Positions 8,558-16,844 are shown, counted from the first letter of the stretch. The stretch is 64,000 nt of DNA from Duganella alba (GCF_009674495.1 NZ_WKJN01000003.1:124001-188000), one strand, 5' to 3'. The notes: generated by a model from the sequence alone, not told the origin. Translations and numbers: made by a program.

Positions 8558-10681
8558 TTAAAACTTGAACTTCGCCGTCAGCAGCGCCGTCCGTGGGCTG
8601 CCGAAGGTGATCAGGGTCGCGGCCGGCGTCGTGCCCTGGATGTACTCCTTGTCGAATAGGTTCTTGACGCTCAGGTTCACACTCCAGGAAGCTGCCTCGT
8701 AGCCGGCATTCACGTCAAACACCGTGTGTTCCGCCAGCGCGACATAGTTGACACCGCGTTGCGCCGTGCGGGCACTCTGGAAGCGCGCATTCGCGCCCGC
8801 GTTCCAGCCCATTTTGTTGGGGCTGAAATAATAGCGGGTGAACAGTCCCACCGCGCTCTTGGGAACAAGATTGATACGCTTGCCGATATCGGTAGTGGTC
8901 AAGCTCTCGGTGGTCTTGGCGAACGGAATGTAGCTATAGGATGCGGACACATTCCACTGCCGCGTCAGCGCGGCCGCAACTTCCGCCTCGAAACCCTTGG
9001 TCTCCTGTTCGCCGGTCTGGACCGAGTAGCCGAGCGTGGCGTCGGCTTCCGTCACGTTCTGGCGCACCAGGTCATAGACGGCGACATAGCCCTGCAGGCG
9101 CTGGTCATATCCCTGGAACTTCACGCCGGCTTCGGTCTGTTTGCCGGTTTCAGGTTTCAACAAGCTGCCGTTGGCGCCCAGGTCGGTTCCCGGCATGAAC
9201 GACGTCGCATAGCTGGCATACGGCGCGAACGCGTCGTTGATGCGGTACATCAGCGAGGCATTGCCGGTGAAGGCCGTATTCGAGTTGGTCGCATCGGCGC
9301 CGCCCAGCAGATGCTGCACCTTCACCCGCGCCCAGTCCTGACGGCCGGACAAGCCGACGATCCAGCGGTCGTCGATCTTGATCGTATTGCGCAGGTACAG
9401 GCCGATATCCTGCGTGTAGGTGACGTCGCGCGATGGCGTTCCCAGCTTGGTCGAGGTGATGCCGTAGACCAGCGTGTCGGCGTTGAGCGCATTCACATTG
9501 TCGACGCGCTGGTAGTAGTCGCTGCGTTCGCGCATCGTGTCGAGACCGGTGACGATGTCGTACTTGATCCGGCCGAAATCGAAGCTGCGCTGGAAGTAGT
9601 TGTCCATCGCGACATTCAGATCCTGCTTGTCCTGGTTGTTGATCTGACGCGCGACCAGGGGGAACTTGGCCGCGCCGGCAGCAAACACCGAGTTGGTCCA
9701 GCTGCTGCCGCTGGTGACGGTCAGGTTCTGCTTGAAGGTCCAGCCATCGCCGAAGTAGTGGGTGTAATTGCTGCCCAGGCGGTAGACGTCGACCTTGTAA
9801 GGACGGTCCGGCTCGCCGACAAAGATGCTGCGCCCGTATTTCTCCGACCAGTTCAGGGGCACGCCCTGGTTGCGAATGTACTCGCGGTGCTGGTAGCTGG
9901 CGATGACCGACAGCTCATTGCGGGCGTTCAGATCGAAGTTGTAGGAGCCGGCCACGTACTGGCTCTTGAAGTACACGTGGTCGGTCGGGTCGTCCTGGTC
10001 GGACACATGCGCCACAAGGCGGAACGCGCCCTGGCTGCTGCCCTTGGGCGCAACGTTCAGATCGACGGTGGCGTCTTTCTGCGCATAGCTGCCGTAGCTC
10101 AGGCCGGCGTTGAAGGACGTCTCCGCCTGAGGACGTTTGGTGGTCAGGTTGACCAGGCCGCCCGGCAGCGCCATGCCGAAGCCGACCGAGGTCGGGCCCT
10201 TGACGACCTCGATGGAGCTGACGCCAAAGATGTCCTCGGCGCGCAGGACGTTGGTGGAGTTTTGCGTGCGCAGCCCGTCGACATAGGTCTGGGCCGAGGA
10301 AATCTGTCCGCGGATCATGAAGTCATCCCAGCCGCGCCGGCCATAGGCGCCGCTGGTGACGCCGGCCACGCCATCCAGCGCCTCGGCGACCGACTTGGCC
10401 TGTCGCTCCTCGATCTGCTGTCCGGTAACCACGGTGACCGACTGCGCGGTCTCGAACAAGGATGCCGCCGAGCGCAGCACGCTCGGGGCGTTGCGCGCCG
10501 TGTAGTTGTGCTCGTTGTCCTGTTGCTTCTCTCCCACCACCTGGATGCGCGGCAGTACCGGTTCCGCCGGATCGCTGGCTTGCGCCCGGGCCGCCATCGG
10601 GAACGCAGTCGAAATCAAGGAGATGCCAAGCAGCACTCGCTGCTTGCGTTGGAATAATTTAGTAGTCATTGCGAAGTTCAT
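8558..10681 (-). CDS. TonB-dependent siderophore receptor (FhuA/FoxA class)
   Basis: A full-length 707-residue outer-membrane receptor: signal peptide (SLISTAFPMAARAQA), TonB-box-like PRIQVVGEK, and a plug domain with QSVTVVTGQQIEER, GRRGWDDFMIRG, VEVVKGPTSVGFG-like text (IEVVKGPTSVGFGM) and LVNLTTKRP. It has a 22-strand barrel with NLFDKEYIQ and the C-terminal aromatic LLTAKFKF. The first ATG is used; a second at residue 5 (10669) is equally possible because neither has a strong RBS. It lies 14 bases downstream of the ThuA-like gene on the same strand and is probably co-transcribed from the Fur-box promoter near 11401. Likely cargo is a ferric hydroxamate-type chelate, but selectivity cannot be read from sequence. 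Confidence 0.9.
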   Translation of the reverse strand: MNFAMTTKLFQRKQRVLLGISLISTAFPMAARAQASDPAEPVLPRIQVVGEKQQDNEHNYTARNAPSVLRSAASLFETAQSVTVVTGQQIEERQAKSVAEALDGVAGVTSGAYGRRGWDDFMIRGQISSAQTYVDGLRTQNSTNVLRAEDIFGVSSIEVVKGPTSVGFGMALPGGLVNLTTKRPQAETSFNAGLSYGSYAQKDATVDLNVAPKGSSQGAFRLVAHVSDQDDPTDHVYFKSQYVAGSYNFDLNARNELSVIASYQHREYIRNQGVPLNWSEKYGRSIFVGEPDRPYKVDVYRLGSNYTHYFGDGWTFKQNLTVTSGSSWTNSVFAAGAAKFPLVARQINNQDKQDLNVAMDNYFQRSFDFGRIKYDIVTGLDTMRERSDYYQRVDNVNALNADTLVYGITSTKLGTPSRDVTYTQDIGLYLRNTIKIDDRWIVGLSGRQDWARVKVQHLLGGADATNSNTAFTGNASLMYRINDAFAPYASYATSFMPGTDLGANGSLLKPETGKQTEAGVKFQGYDQRLQGYVAVYDLVRQNVTEADATLGYSVQTGEQETKGFEAEVAAALTRQWNVSASYSYIPFAKTTESLTTTDIGKRINLVPKSAVGLFTRYYFSPNKMGWNAGANARFQSARTAQRGVNYVALAEHTVFDVNAGYEAASWSVNLSVKNLFDKEYIQGTTPAATLITFGSPRTALLTAKFKF

Positions 10682-10695
10682 CTGAAGTGGTGGAG

Positions 10696-11400
10696 TTAGT
10701 GCGATCCCATCGCCCAGTCGACGGCGGCGTCAAACAGCTTGAGTCCGGATGGGGAAAGATTGGTGAAGGTTTCGTTATCGAGGAAGAACATGACACGGCG
10801 CGCGGGCGCCAGCGACTCGTAGTCCATCGTGGCGCCTTTCTCGTAGCCGAAAATGACGGCTTTATCCGGCTGGCCATACACCGTGGCGATGGTGGCGGCG
10901 CCCAGGCCAGGCTTGCCCCAGTTCATGGCGGCAGGCTTTTCGTAGACGTTCAGCGCGCCGGCTGGCAGCCCGGCGGCCAGCGGATGCGGCGCATTGACCA
11001 GCCATACATAGCGTTCTTTTTCCACCTTGCCGAAATCGGTATCGGCACGCTTGGCGGTCATCCCCATGTCGTCGAGCAGGTCGCTCTCCCAGGTGAGCAT
11101 GGGCGCAGTCACGTTGCGGTACGCGCCCAGCAGATCGCGCGACCGCACCGTGGACGAGAGGATGACCAGGTCGGTGTCCTGTGCGGCATCGACCGGGGCG
11201 TACTGGCTGTGCAAGGTGACGACATAGCCACGTGATGCGAGGTGCTGCTGGATCTTCTGATCGATCGGCAGGCTCTTGCCTTCCATGCGCACCACCAGCA
11301 ACACTTTCTTGGGGACGGCCTGGCTGTCAGCGGCAAACGCACTGGTCAGCAGTAACAGGGGAATGAGCAGCAGAGAAACGAGGAATTTGAATGGTTTCAT
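10696..11400 (-). CDS. Exported ThuA/glutamine-amidotransferase-like protein of unknown function
   Basis: A 234-residue protein with a strong signal peptide (FLVSLLLIPLLLLTSAFA, then ADSQ). The mature part has an alternating alpha/beta pattern: KKVLLVVRM, DLVILSS, PMLTWESDLLDDMGM, HPLAAGLPAG, IFGYEKG, and R-RVMFFLDNETFTNLSPSG followed by LFDAAVDWAM. The last segment resembles the C-terminal region of ThuA-like class I amidotransferase folds, without an obvious catalytic Cys. I chose ATG 11400; an in-frame ATG at 11421 would put the Fur-like box inside the gene. Neither start has a good RBS. Pairing with a siderophore receptor suggests a periplasmic role in iron-chelate use, which is inference. 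Confidence 0.6.
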   Translation of the reverse strand: MKPFKFLVSLLLIPLLLLTSAFAADSQAVPKKVLLVVRMEGKSLPIDQKIQQHLASRGYVVTLHSQYAPVDAAQDTDLVILSSTVRSRDLLGAYRNVTAPMLTWESDLLDDMGMTAKRADTDFGKVEKERYVWLVNAPHPLAAGLPAGALNVYEKPAAMNWGKPGLGAATIATVYGQPDKAVIFGYEKGATMDYESLAPARRVMFFLDNETFTNLSPSGLKLFDAAVDWAMGSH

Positions 11401-11419
11401 GAGAATTAGAATGATTTGC
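11401..11419 (-). promoter_or_regulatory. Candidate Fur box
   Basis: The 19-base segment GAGAATTAGAATGATTTGC (plus strand) matches 13 of 19 positions of the GATAAT-repeat Fur consensus. It lies immediately upstream of the chosen start of the exported protein that precedes the siderophore receptor, where bound Fur would block expression. The match count was made by eye. Confidence 0.45.
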
Positions 11420-11610
11420 ATTAAATAGTTGACGTAATATCATGTTTGGAATTTGTGCGTTGCTCCCGCGTGCGTCGATATGTCCTTTGACACGTCAGAA
11501 TCAAAAAAGGGAACCTGGACGCAGTCGGCGCCGGTTTTTGAGCAGGACGAATGCGCGCACGCCGCCAGCCGGCCCATGGGGGCCGGGGCGGTAATCGGTG
11601 CGCGTAGGGG

Positions 11611-11835
11611 TCAGCGGCTGCGCCGCGTGCTGTGGCGCTTGCTGCTCTTGCGGCGCGACGCCGTGCGGTGCGTCGGACGATGGGTGTGTTCAGCCTCGCC
11701 GCTCTCGGCGCGCTGCTTGTTGACGATGCGGGCGGCTACTTCTTCTTCCCGGCCCGCATACCGGCCTTGCTGTTTGAATTCGCGTTCGAGCTTCTTGTAT
11801 TCGCGCTCCCGCTTGGGACTGGCACCGCGTGGCAT
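11611..11835 (-). CDS. Small highly basic conserved-type protein (MPRG...SPKRERxY), function unknown
   Basis: A 74-residue protein, very rich in Arg/Lys, with an N-terminal half PKREREYKKLEREFKQQG likely helical and a low-complexity Arg/Ser/His tail (SRRKSSKRHSTRRSR). Small proteins beginning MPRG-SPKRER and containing AARxVNKxRA are common in Burkholderiales and sometimes labelled plasmid-stabilisation or DNA-binding proteins without firm evidence. It stands alone, downstream of the DUF2325 gene on the same strand with an 85-base gap. Nucleic-acid binding is plausible from charge only. Confidence 0.65.
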   Translation of the reverse strand: MPRGASPKREREYKKLEREFKQQGRYAGREEEVAARIVNKQRAESGEAEHTHRPTHRTASRRKSSKRHSTRRSR

Positions 11836-11920
11836 GATTCCTCCGTGCAGATAAGGGGCATGGAAAAATGATGCGCCGGCGCCGCGCTTTGGTAAGTTAG
11901 CGTCCTAACGCAATCTCCGA

Positions 11921-13219
11921 TTACGCCGCAGGCTGCCAGCGCTGGTCGCGCTCCAGGCGCCGCATCAGTTCGACGAAGCTGCCGACGCTGGCGGTGCGCA
12001 GCGGATGGCACGGAATGCCGGCGCGCTCGGCCAGCTGGCGCGTCACATGCATGGCGTTGTGGCTGATGCAATCGACCGGGAACACCACCAGTTGCGCGCG
12101 CGGCAGCAGCGTCGACAGCATGCCCTTGCGGTCTTCGATGCCGCCGTCGTGCGACAGCAGCTCGCCGCCGGCGGCGGCCACCAGTTGCGTCAGCGCGGTG
12201 GTCGATTGCGGCCGGCCGCCGACGTACAGCACGCTGCGGCCATGCAGTTGCGGCAGCAGCGGCGCTTCCGTCTGCGGCGCCAGCGCCTGCTCCAGGGCCT
12301 GTTCCAGCGCCTGCGCTTCGTTGCGGCTGCAATCGGCTTCGGTGCGCAGGTGGTGCAGTTCACGCTCCTGGGCGACGACGCGTTGCTGGCTGGATTCCAG
12401 CAGCGCTTCGGCTTCGGCGCGGCGGCCGCTTTGCAGCGCCAGCTGGGTGTTGCGCGCGTCCAGTTCGGCGCGCAGTTGCGCCAGTTCGTCCACCAGCGCC
12501 GACGACGCCAGGTCCGCATGCTGGTCGCGCAGCAATGCCAGCTGCGTGGCCTGCTGTTCGGCCGTTGCCATGTCCTGATGGTGCTGCGCGCCGAGCTGTT
12601 GCAGGCGCGCCTGTTGCGCGGCGTTCTGCGTGCGCAGCCGCGCGCACTCGTCTTCCAGGCCGCTCAACCGGCGCAGATCGGCGCGGTTGGAGGCGCCCAC
12701 CAGGTGCGACAGCATGTGCACGTCGCCAAAGGCCAGCCGGATCAGGTCATGGCTGCACAGCGGATGGGTCAGCAGCGCCCAGTAGGCGCCGGGGACGTCG
12801 CCGTGCGCCAGCGCCTCGCGCCACAGGGTTTCCAGCGCGGCCTCGTCGGCGGCCGGCTTGAAGCGCTTGATGGTCAGCGCATGGCGCGTGTCGAGCGCCT
12901 TGTGCAAATCCTTGGCGGGGCCCTCGCCCTGGGTCGACAGTTCCACCGCCGTGTGATGGATTTCCAGGTCGGTGGCCGACTTGCGGTCCAGTTGCGGGGC
13001 GTAGCGCGGCACCAGCTTGCGCAGTTCGCCGGTGGTCAGGCAGGTGCCGATGATGGAGCAGTGCAGGTAGGCGTCCAGGTCGGCCAGCCGGGCGCGGCGC
13101 GGCGCCGGGGCCGGGGCCGGCTTGATGGCGGGCGCCGGGGTGCAGCAACCGTCGGGATGGGCGTTCAGCATGCGGTGCAGGAAGGCCGGCGCGGCAGGTT
13201 CATTGGAAAGATAGGGCAT
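11921..13219 (-). CDS. DUF2325 domain protein with long coiled coil
   Basis: A 432-residue cytoplasmic protein. Residues about 45-190 form a mostly helical N-terminal region (LDAYLHCSIIGTCLTTGELRKLV, HPLCSHDLIRLAFGDVHMLSH). About 195-305 is a Gln/Ala/Leu-rich coiled coil. About 310-420 is a C-terminal DUF2325 domain with GRSVLYVGGRPQ, LLSHDGGIEDRKGML, VVFPVDCISHNAM and a closing GIPCHPLRTASVGSFVELMRRL. ATG at 13219 is preferred over an upstream in-frame ATG at 13276, because the latter would place a ModE-like palindrome inside the gene. It is divergent from the molybdopterin-domain gene and shares its promoter region. Biochemical function unknown. Confidence 0.78.
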   Translation of the reverse strand: MPYLSNEPAAPAFLHRMLNAHPDGCCTPAPAIKPAPAPAPRRARLADLDAYLHCSIIGTCLTTGELRKLVPRYAPQLDRKSATDLEIHHTAVELSTQGEGPAKDLHKALDTRHALTIKRFKPAADEAALETLWREALAHGDVPGAYWALLTHPLCSHDLIRLAFGDVHMLSHLVGASNRADLRRLSGLEDECARLRTQNAAQQARLQQLGAQHHQDMATAEQQATQLALLRDQHADLASSALVDELAQLRAELDARNTQLALQSGRRAEAEALLESSQQRVVAQERELHHLRTEADCSRNEAQALEQALEQALAPQTEAPLLPQLHGRSVLYVGGRPQSTTALTQLVAAAGGELLSHDGGIEDRKGMLSTLLPRAQLVVFPVDCISHNAMHVTRQLAERAGIPCHPLRTASVGSFVELMRRLERDQRWQPAA

Positions 13220-13236
13220 GGCGGGACCGTGGAATT

Positions 13237-13260
13237 CGCTATATTCCCTGAAATATAGCG
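13237..13260. promoter_or_regulatory. Candidate ModE-binding site 1
   Basis: CGCTATATT and AATATAGCG form a perfect 9-bp inverted repeat separated by six bases. This closely matches the known ModE operator pattern (CG-TATAT, N6-8, ATATA-CG). It lies 17 bases before the DUF2325 start and about 70 bases before the divergent molybdopterin-domain gene. A ModE-type regulator is encoded 1.4 kb away at 14677. Confidence 0.7.
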
Positions 13261-13284
13261 CATCAAGGCTGCGCACGCCACAAG

Positions 13285-13308
13285 CGCAGTATAATTTAGT
13301 ATATAACG
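13285..13308. promoter_or_regulatory. Candidate ModE-binding site 2 overlapping a -10 box
   Basis: The right half TATATAACG is an exact ModE half-site. Across six bases, the left half CGCAGTATA matches six of nine positions of its partner. The site covers a consensus-like -10 element TATAAT (13290-13295) that could serve the gene at 13330, so binding would be expected to repress it. Confidence 0.5.
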
Positions 13309-13329
13309 CTCACCTGAATGGAATTCCGC

Positions 13330-13860
13330 ATGATTTCTACGTTGCTGCGCTCCGCGCTGATTGCCACGCTGGCCTGGGGCTTGTCCGCCGCGGCGCATGA
13401 GACGGCGCCGCCGGCCGCGCCGGCTGCGCAATTGACCGTCAGCGGCGCGGTGCAGCAGCCCTTATCGTTCAGCGCCGACGAGTTGCGGCGTTTCCCGGCG
13501 GAGCAGATCGTCACCCTGCAATTGCCGGGGCGCGATGCCGGGGCGCCGCCCAGCGTGCTGAAAGGCGTGCGCCTGCGCGCGCTGCTGGAGCGGGCGCAGA
13601 TCAAGACGGCCGACCACAACACGGTGAAGAAACTGGCGGTGATCGCCAGCGCCAGCGACGGCTACAAGGTGATTTTCTCGTGGAGCGAGCTGTTCAACGC
13701 TGAACTGGGCGACTCGGTGCTGGTGCTGTTCGAGCGCGATGGCAAGCCGCTGGCGCCGGCCGAGGGGCCACTGGCGCTGATTTCCGGCAAGGACTTGCGC
13801 ACCGGGCCGCGCCACGTCAAGTGGCTGCAATCGGTCGATGTGCGACAGATTGTGGACTAG
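13330..13860 (+). CDS. Exported molybdopterin-binding-domain protein (sulfite-oxidase-like fold)
   Basis: A 176-residue protein with a signal peptide (LLRSALIATLAWGLSAAAH) and one oxidoreductase molybdopterin-binding domain: LTVSGAVQQPLSFSADELRRF, LKGVRLRALLERA, VIASASDGYKVIFSWSELF, GPLALISGKDLRTGPRHVKWL. It is much shorter than full sulfite oxidases and has no dimerisation domain. The usual Moco-ligating Cys is not evident, so it may bind a ligand without catalysis. ATG 13330 has GGA-rich spacing; ATG 13318 is an alternative. It is three bases upstream of the amidotransferase, probably an operon with it and the ModE-like gene. Confidence 0.8.
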   Translation: MISTLLRSALIATLAWGLSAAAHETAPPAAPAAQLTVSGAVQQPLSFSADELRRFPAEQIVTLQLPGRDAGAPPSVLKGVRLRALLERAQIKTADHNTVKKLAVIASASDGYKVIFSWSELFNAELGDSVLVLFERDGKPLAPAEGPLALISGKDLRTGPRHVKWLQSVDVRQIVD

Positions 13861-13863
13861 GCG

Positions 13864-14640
13864 ATGAAACAGGCACTGGTGCTGCGCCACCTGGCGTTTG
13901 AAGATCTCGGCCTGCTGCGGCCGCTGCTGGAACAGGCCGGCTATCGCATCCGCTACATCGAGGCGGGTGTCGATGCGCTGGGCGATTATCCGCCGCTGGA
14001 GGCGGATCTGCTGGTGGTGCTGGGCGGGCCGGTGTCGGTGTATGACAGCGCCGACTATCCGTGGCTGGCGGAGGAAATCAACTGGCTGCGGCCGCGTCTG
14101 CAGGCGGACCGCCCTACCCTGGGCATCTGCCTCGGCGCGCAACTGATGGCGGCGGCGTTGAACGCCAAGGTGTATCCGGGCGGCGTCAAGGAAATCGGCT
14201 GGGCGCCGCTGGCGCTCGGGCGCGAGGGCGATGATTTTCCGGGATTGCTCGATTATCTGGCCGAGGCTGGCGCGGTGCTGCACTGGCATGGCGATACGTT
14301 CGACTTGCCGTCCGGCGCGCGCCACCTGGCGTCCAGCGCGGTGTACCAGAACCAGGCCTTTGCCTGGGGCGCGCACTGCCTGGCGTTGCAGTTCCATCCG
14401 GAGTTTGAAGCGCAGCGGCTGGAGCAGTGGCTGATCGGCCATTGCCTGGAAATCGCCGCCGCGCCGGGCGTTACGCTGGCCGGCCTGCGCACCGCCACGG
14501 CGCTGCATGCGCCGCAGGCCCAGGCGGCCGGCGCGCGCTTCTTCGACAGCTGGCTGGCGACGCTGTCGTCATGCCGATGCAAGCGCAGCAGCGCGCCACC
14601 GCCGGTGCAGACCGCGCCTCACTGTCTGCGTCACTTTTAA
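13864..14640 (+). CDS. Class I glutamine amidotransferase (GMP-synthase-like, GATase1)
   Basis: A 258-residue cytoplasmic enzyme. The nucleophile elbow is GICLGAQLMAA (Cys at about residue 97). The His/Glu of the triad are in LQFHPEFE at about 178-180, and an oxyanion/substrate segment is LVVLGGPVSVYD. The domain ends near residue 225; the last 30 residues (CRCKRSSAPPPVQ) are low-complexity and may be poorly conserved. It starts 3 bases after the molybdopterin-domain gene and is likely translationally coupled. The ammonia acceptor is unknown. Confidence 0.85.
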   Translation: MKQALVLRHLAFEDLGLLRPLLEQAGYRIRYIEAGVDALGDYPPLEADLLVVLGGPVSVYDSADYPWLAEEINWLRPRLQADRPTLGICLGAQLMAAALNAKVYPGGVKEIGWAPLALGREGDDFPGLLDYLAEAGAVLHWHGDTFDLPSGARHLASSAVYQNQAFAWGAHCLALQFHPEFEAQRLEQWLIGHCLEIAAAPGVTLAGLRTATALHAPQAQAAGARFFDSWLATLSSCRCKRSSAPPPVQTAPHCLRHF

Positions 14641-14676
14641 GGCATACTGGCGCCTTTCCGTTGTGCTTCCGACTGC

Positions 14677-15018
14677 ATGGAACTCAATCTCAAACTTCGC
14701 CTGTTGCACGATGATGATGTCGCCTTTGGTCCCGGCAAGGCCGACCTGCTGGAGGCGATTGCCGCTGCCGGCTCGATCAGCGCGGCGGCGCGCAACATGG
14801 GCATGTCGTACCGGCGCGCGTGGCTGCTGGTCGATGTGATGAACCGCTGCTTCCGCGAACCGCTGGTGCACAGCGCCGCGGGCGGCTCGCATGGCGGCGG
14901 CGCCCAGCTGACCGATACCGGCGCCGCCGTGCTGGCGCAATTCCGCCTGATGGAAGCGGCCGCGTTGCAGGCTGCGCAGCCGCATATGGCGGCGTTCGCG
15001 GCCATGCTCAACGAATGA
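14677..15018 (+). CDS. ModE-type winged-helix transcriptional regulator, DNA-binding domain only
   Basis: A 113-residue protein built entirely of the ModE N-terminal winged helix: LLEAIAAAGSISAAARNMGMSYRRAWLLVDVMN then GGSHGGGAQLTDTGAAVLAQFR. The C-terminal molybdate-binding (TOBE/MopI) domains of full-length ModE are absent, as in the short regulators often associated with molybdate genes. Its position behind a molybdopterin-domain gene, and two ModE-like palindromes upstream of that operon, point to autoregulation. How it senses molybdate without its own TOBE domain is open. Overlaps the opposing 3' end at 15008. Confidence 0.87.
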   Translation: MELNLKLRLLHDDDVAFGPGKADLLEAIAAAGSISAAARNMGMSYRRAWLLVDVMNRCFREPLVHSAAGGSHGGGAQLTDTGAAVLAQFRLMEAAALQAAQPHMAAFAAMLNE

Positions 15019-15415
15019 GGTAGTAGGCTTCGGCGTTGTCGCAGTCGGCCAGCCGCAAGCCCTTCGCCTGCTGCGGCGTATAGCGGCGCACGATGCGCGG
15101 CAGGATGCGCTGTTGCGGCGCCTGTTCCAGGATCACGATATAGCTGGGCCGGCCTTCGGCGTCCGGCGGGCCGGCGGCCAGGAACAGCGCTGCGCACTGC
15201 CCCTGCATGGAGGTATAGCCGGCGCTGGGCGCGGCGAAGGTGGCGATCGCCGTACCCGGCCAGACGCGCAAGGCATCCAGCACACGCGGACCGGGCCGCC
15301 AGACAGCGGTCGCCGGCGCGCCGGCATAGTGACAGACCAGCGCGACACTGCCACCGTCCCCAACCGGATCAGCATTCTCCAGCGCCGCCAGGCTGCCCTT
15401 GTAGCGGTATTCCAT
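15008..15415 (-). CDS. BPSL0067-family protein, presumed catalytic Cys replaced
   Basis: A 135-residue protein whose pattern (VALVCHYAGAPATAVWRPG, WPGTAIATFA, QCAALFL, YIVILEQAP) fits the BPSL0067 family, small NlpC/P60- or CHAP-like hydrolase-fold proteins. Members I recall have a Cys directly before VALV; here it is Ser (GGSVALVC), with a Cys four residues later. This suggests loss or relocation of activity. No signal peptide. It overlaps the end of the ModE-like gene by 11 bases on the opposite strand and precedes the small coiled-coil gene. Confidence 0.62.
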   Translation of the reverse strand: MEYRYKGSLAALENADPVGDGGSVALVCHYAGAPATAVWRPGPRVLDALRVWPGTAIATFAAPSAGYTSMQGQCAALFLAAGPPDAEGRPSYIVILEQAPQQRILPRIVRRYTPQQAKGLRLADCDNAEAYYLIR

Positions 15416-15427
15416 CGCTGACGCGCT

Positions 15428-15760
15428 TCAGAGATAGCGTGCGAAGGCGAATCCGGCACTGAGCAGCAGGCCGCCAAACGCCGCCATGCGCCAGGTCTGC
15501 TGATAGATGGCGTTGGCCAATTCTTCCTTGGTGGTAAAGACTTTGTACAACATTTCCGTGTGGCGCTGGAACGCCTCGTCCATCGCCAGTCTCATGGCCA
15601 GCTCGAACTGTGCTGGCATTCCGTCGATGCGCGTTGTCAACGCATCGATCTTGCCGTTCAGCACGGCAAGATCTTCCTTCGTCGCGTAGTTGGATTCGAT
15701 GATCTTCACCGTCAGCGTGAGGTCTTCGAGTGCCGTGTTGTCGCTGTTCGTCGCCATCAT
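15428..15760 (-). CDS. Small coiled-coil protein with C-terminal membrane anchor
   Basis: A 110-residue protein: an N-terminal acidic segment, heptad-like helices (LTVKIIESNYATKEDLAVLN, FTTKEELANAI), and one C-terminal transmembrane segment (MAAFGGLLLSAGFAFARYL). The layout resembles DUF1640/CCDC90-like small membrane proteins. A longer in-frame reading exists, but the ATG pair at 15760 has a strong GGAGGATCAC RBS. Function unknown. Confidence 0.75.
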   Translation of the reverse strand: MMATNSDNTALEDLTLTVKIIESNYATKEDLAVLNGKIDALTTRIDGMPAQFELAMRLAMDEAFQRHTEMLYKVFTTKEELANAIYQQTWRMAAFGGLLLSAGFAFARYL

Positions 15761-15855
15761 GTGATCCTCCGGCTGATCCAATCGGATGTCAAGCAAGCTG
15801 GAAGCGTAGCGGCTTGGGCGGCAGGACGGTAGAGCTATATCAAACGTGGGCGGCT

Positions 15856-16746
15856 TTAGTCTTGTTTCAGGTGGTTGACGAACCAGCGGCCCGCCGGGCC
15901 GGGCGGATGGTCTTTCATGTGGATTGCGTGCATCGAGAAGCCGGGGCCGAGGCGCGCGTGCAGCTCCACGTCGATGCGCACCAGCTTGCCGCTGCCCAGG
16001 TCGTCCTCCACCATGTGCAGCGGCATGTAGCCCCAGCCAAGGCCGGCCTTGAGGAAGGCGTGCTTGGCGCCGAGGTCGGCCAGGCGCCAGGTCTGCGTCG
16101 ACATCACGCCGAAGTTGCGGCCCGCCGTCAGCGTCGAACGGTCGCTCAGCACCAGTTGCACGTGCTGGCCCGCCTGCTGGTGCGGAATCGGTCCGGTCAG
16201 CGCGGCCAGCGGATGGCATGGCGCCACCACCGCGACAGCCGCCACGCTGAGCAGGAATTCTGAGGCGCAGCCGGCCGGAATCTCCGGCAGCGAGCCGATG
16301 ATGGCCACCCGGCAGTTGCCATCCAACAGCGGCTGCACCACGGCGCCCAGCGCTTCCACGTACAGCCGGATCGGCGTGGCCGGAAACTGCTGCTGGAACG
16401 CCTGCACCGCCGCCGTCAACTTGGCGATCGGGAACATCACGTCCACCGCCACCGCCAGTTCCGGTTCCAGCCCTTCAGCCAGCGTGCGCGCCTTGGCCTT
16501 GAAGGCGTTCATGCCGTCGACCGCGGCGCGCGCCTGTTCCAGCAGCGCCGCGCCGGCCTCGGTCAGGCGCGGATAGCGGCCGGTGCGCTCGAACAGCGCA
16601 AAGCCGACCTGCTGCTCCAGATTGGCCAGCGTGGTGCTGACCACCGACTGCGCGCGCCGCAACTTGCGGCCGGCGGCGGAAAAGCTGCCTTCATCGGCGG
16701 CGGCAATGAAGGTGCGCAACTGGTCCAGCGACATGGCATCCAGCAT
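15856..16746 (-). CDS. LysR-family regulator, divergent from pirin/DoxX
   Basis: A 296-residue LysR protein: winged HTH at residues about 5-65 (LRTFIAAADEGSFSAAGRKL, RAQSVVSTTLANLEQQVG) and a periplasmic-binding-like effector domain from about 95. ATG 16746 follows AAGGAG with 7-base spacing; an ATG four codons later is also usable. The gene is divergent from the pirin and DoxX genes with a 98-base gap that contains AT-rich promoter sequence. LysR regulators commonly control such divergent pirin/DoxX pairs. Confidence 0.92.
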   Translation of the reverse strand: MLDAMSLDQLRTFIAAADEGSFSAAGRKLRRAQSVVSTTLANLEQQVGFALFERTGRYPRLTEAGAALLEQARAAVDGMNAFKAKARTLAEGLEPELAVAVDVMFPIAKLTAAVQAFQQQFPATPIRLYVEALGAVVQPLLDGNCRVAIIGSLPEIPAGCASEFLLSVAAVAVVAPCHPLAALTGPIPHQQAGQHVQLVLSDRSTLTAGRNFGVMSTQTWRLADLGAKHAFLKAGLGWGYMPLHMVEDDLGSGKLVRIDVELHARLGPGFSMHAIHMKDHPPGPAGRWFVNHLKQD

Positions 16747-16844
16747 CCATCTACTCCTTGAATGGTAACCATCCAATTATATAGGCTATTCAGATGGATT
16801 GCCCGGCCATAAGATGGCGCATCAACGCAATCAAGGAGCAAGTC

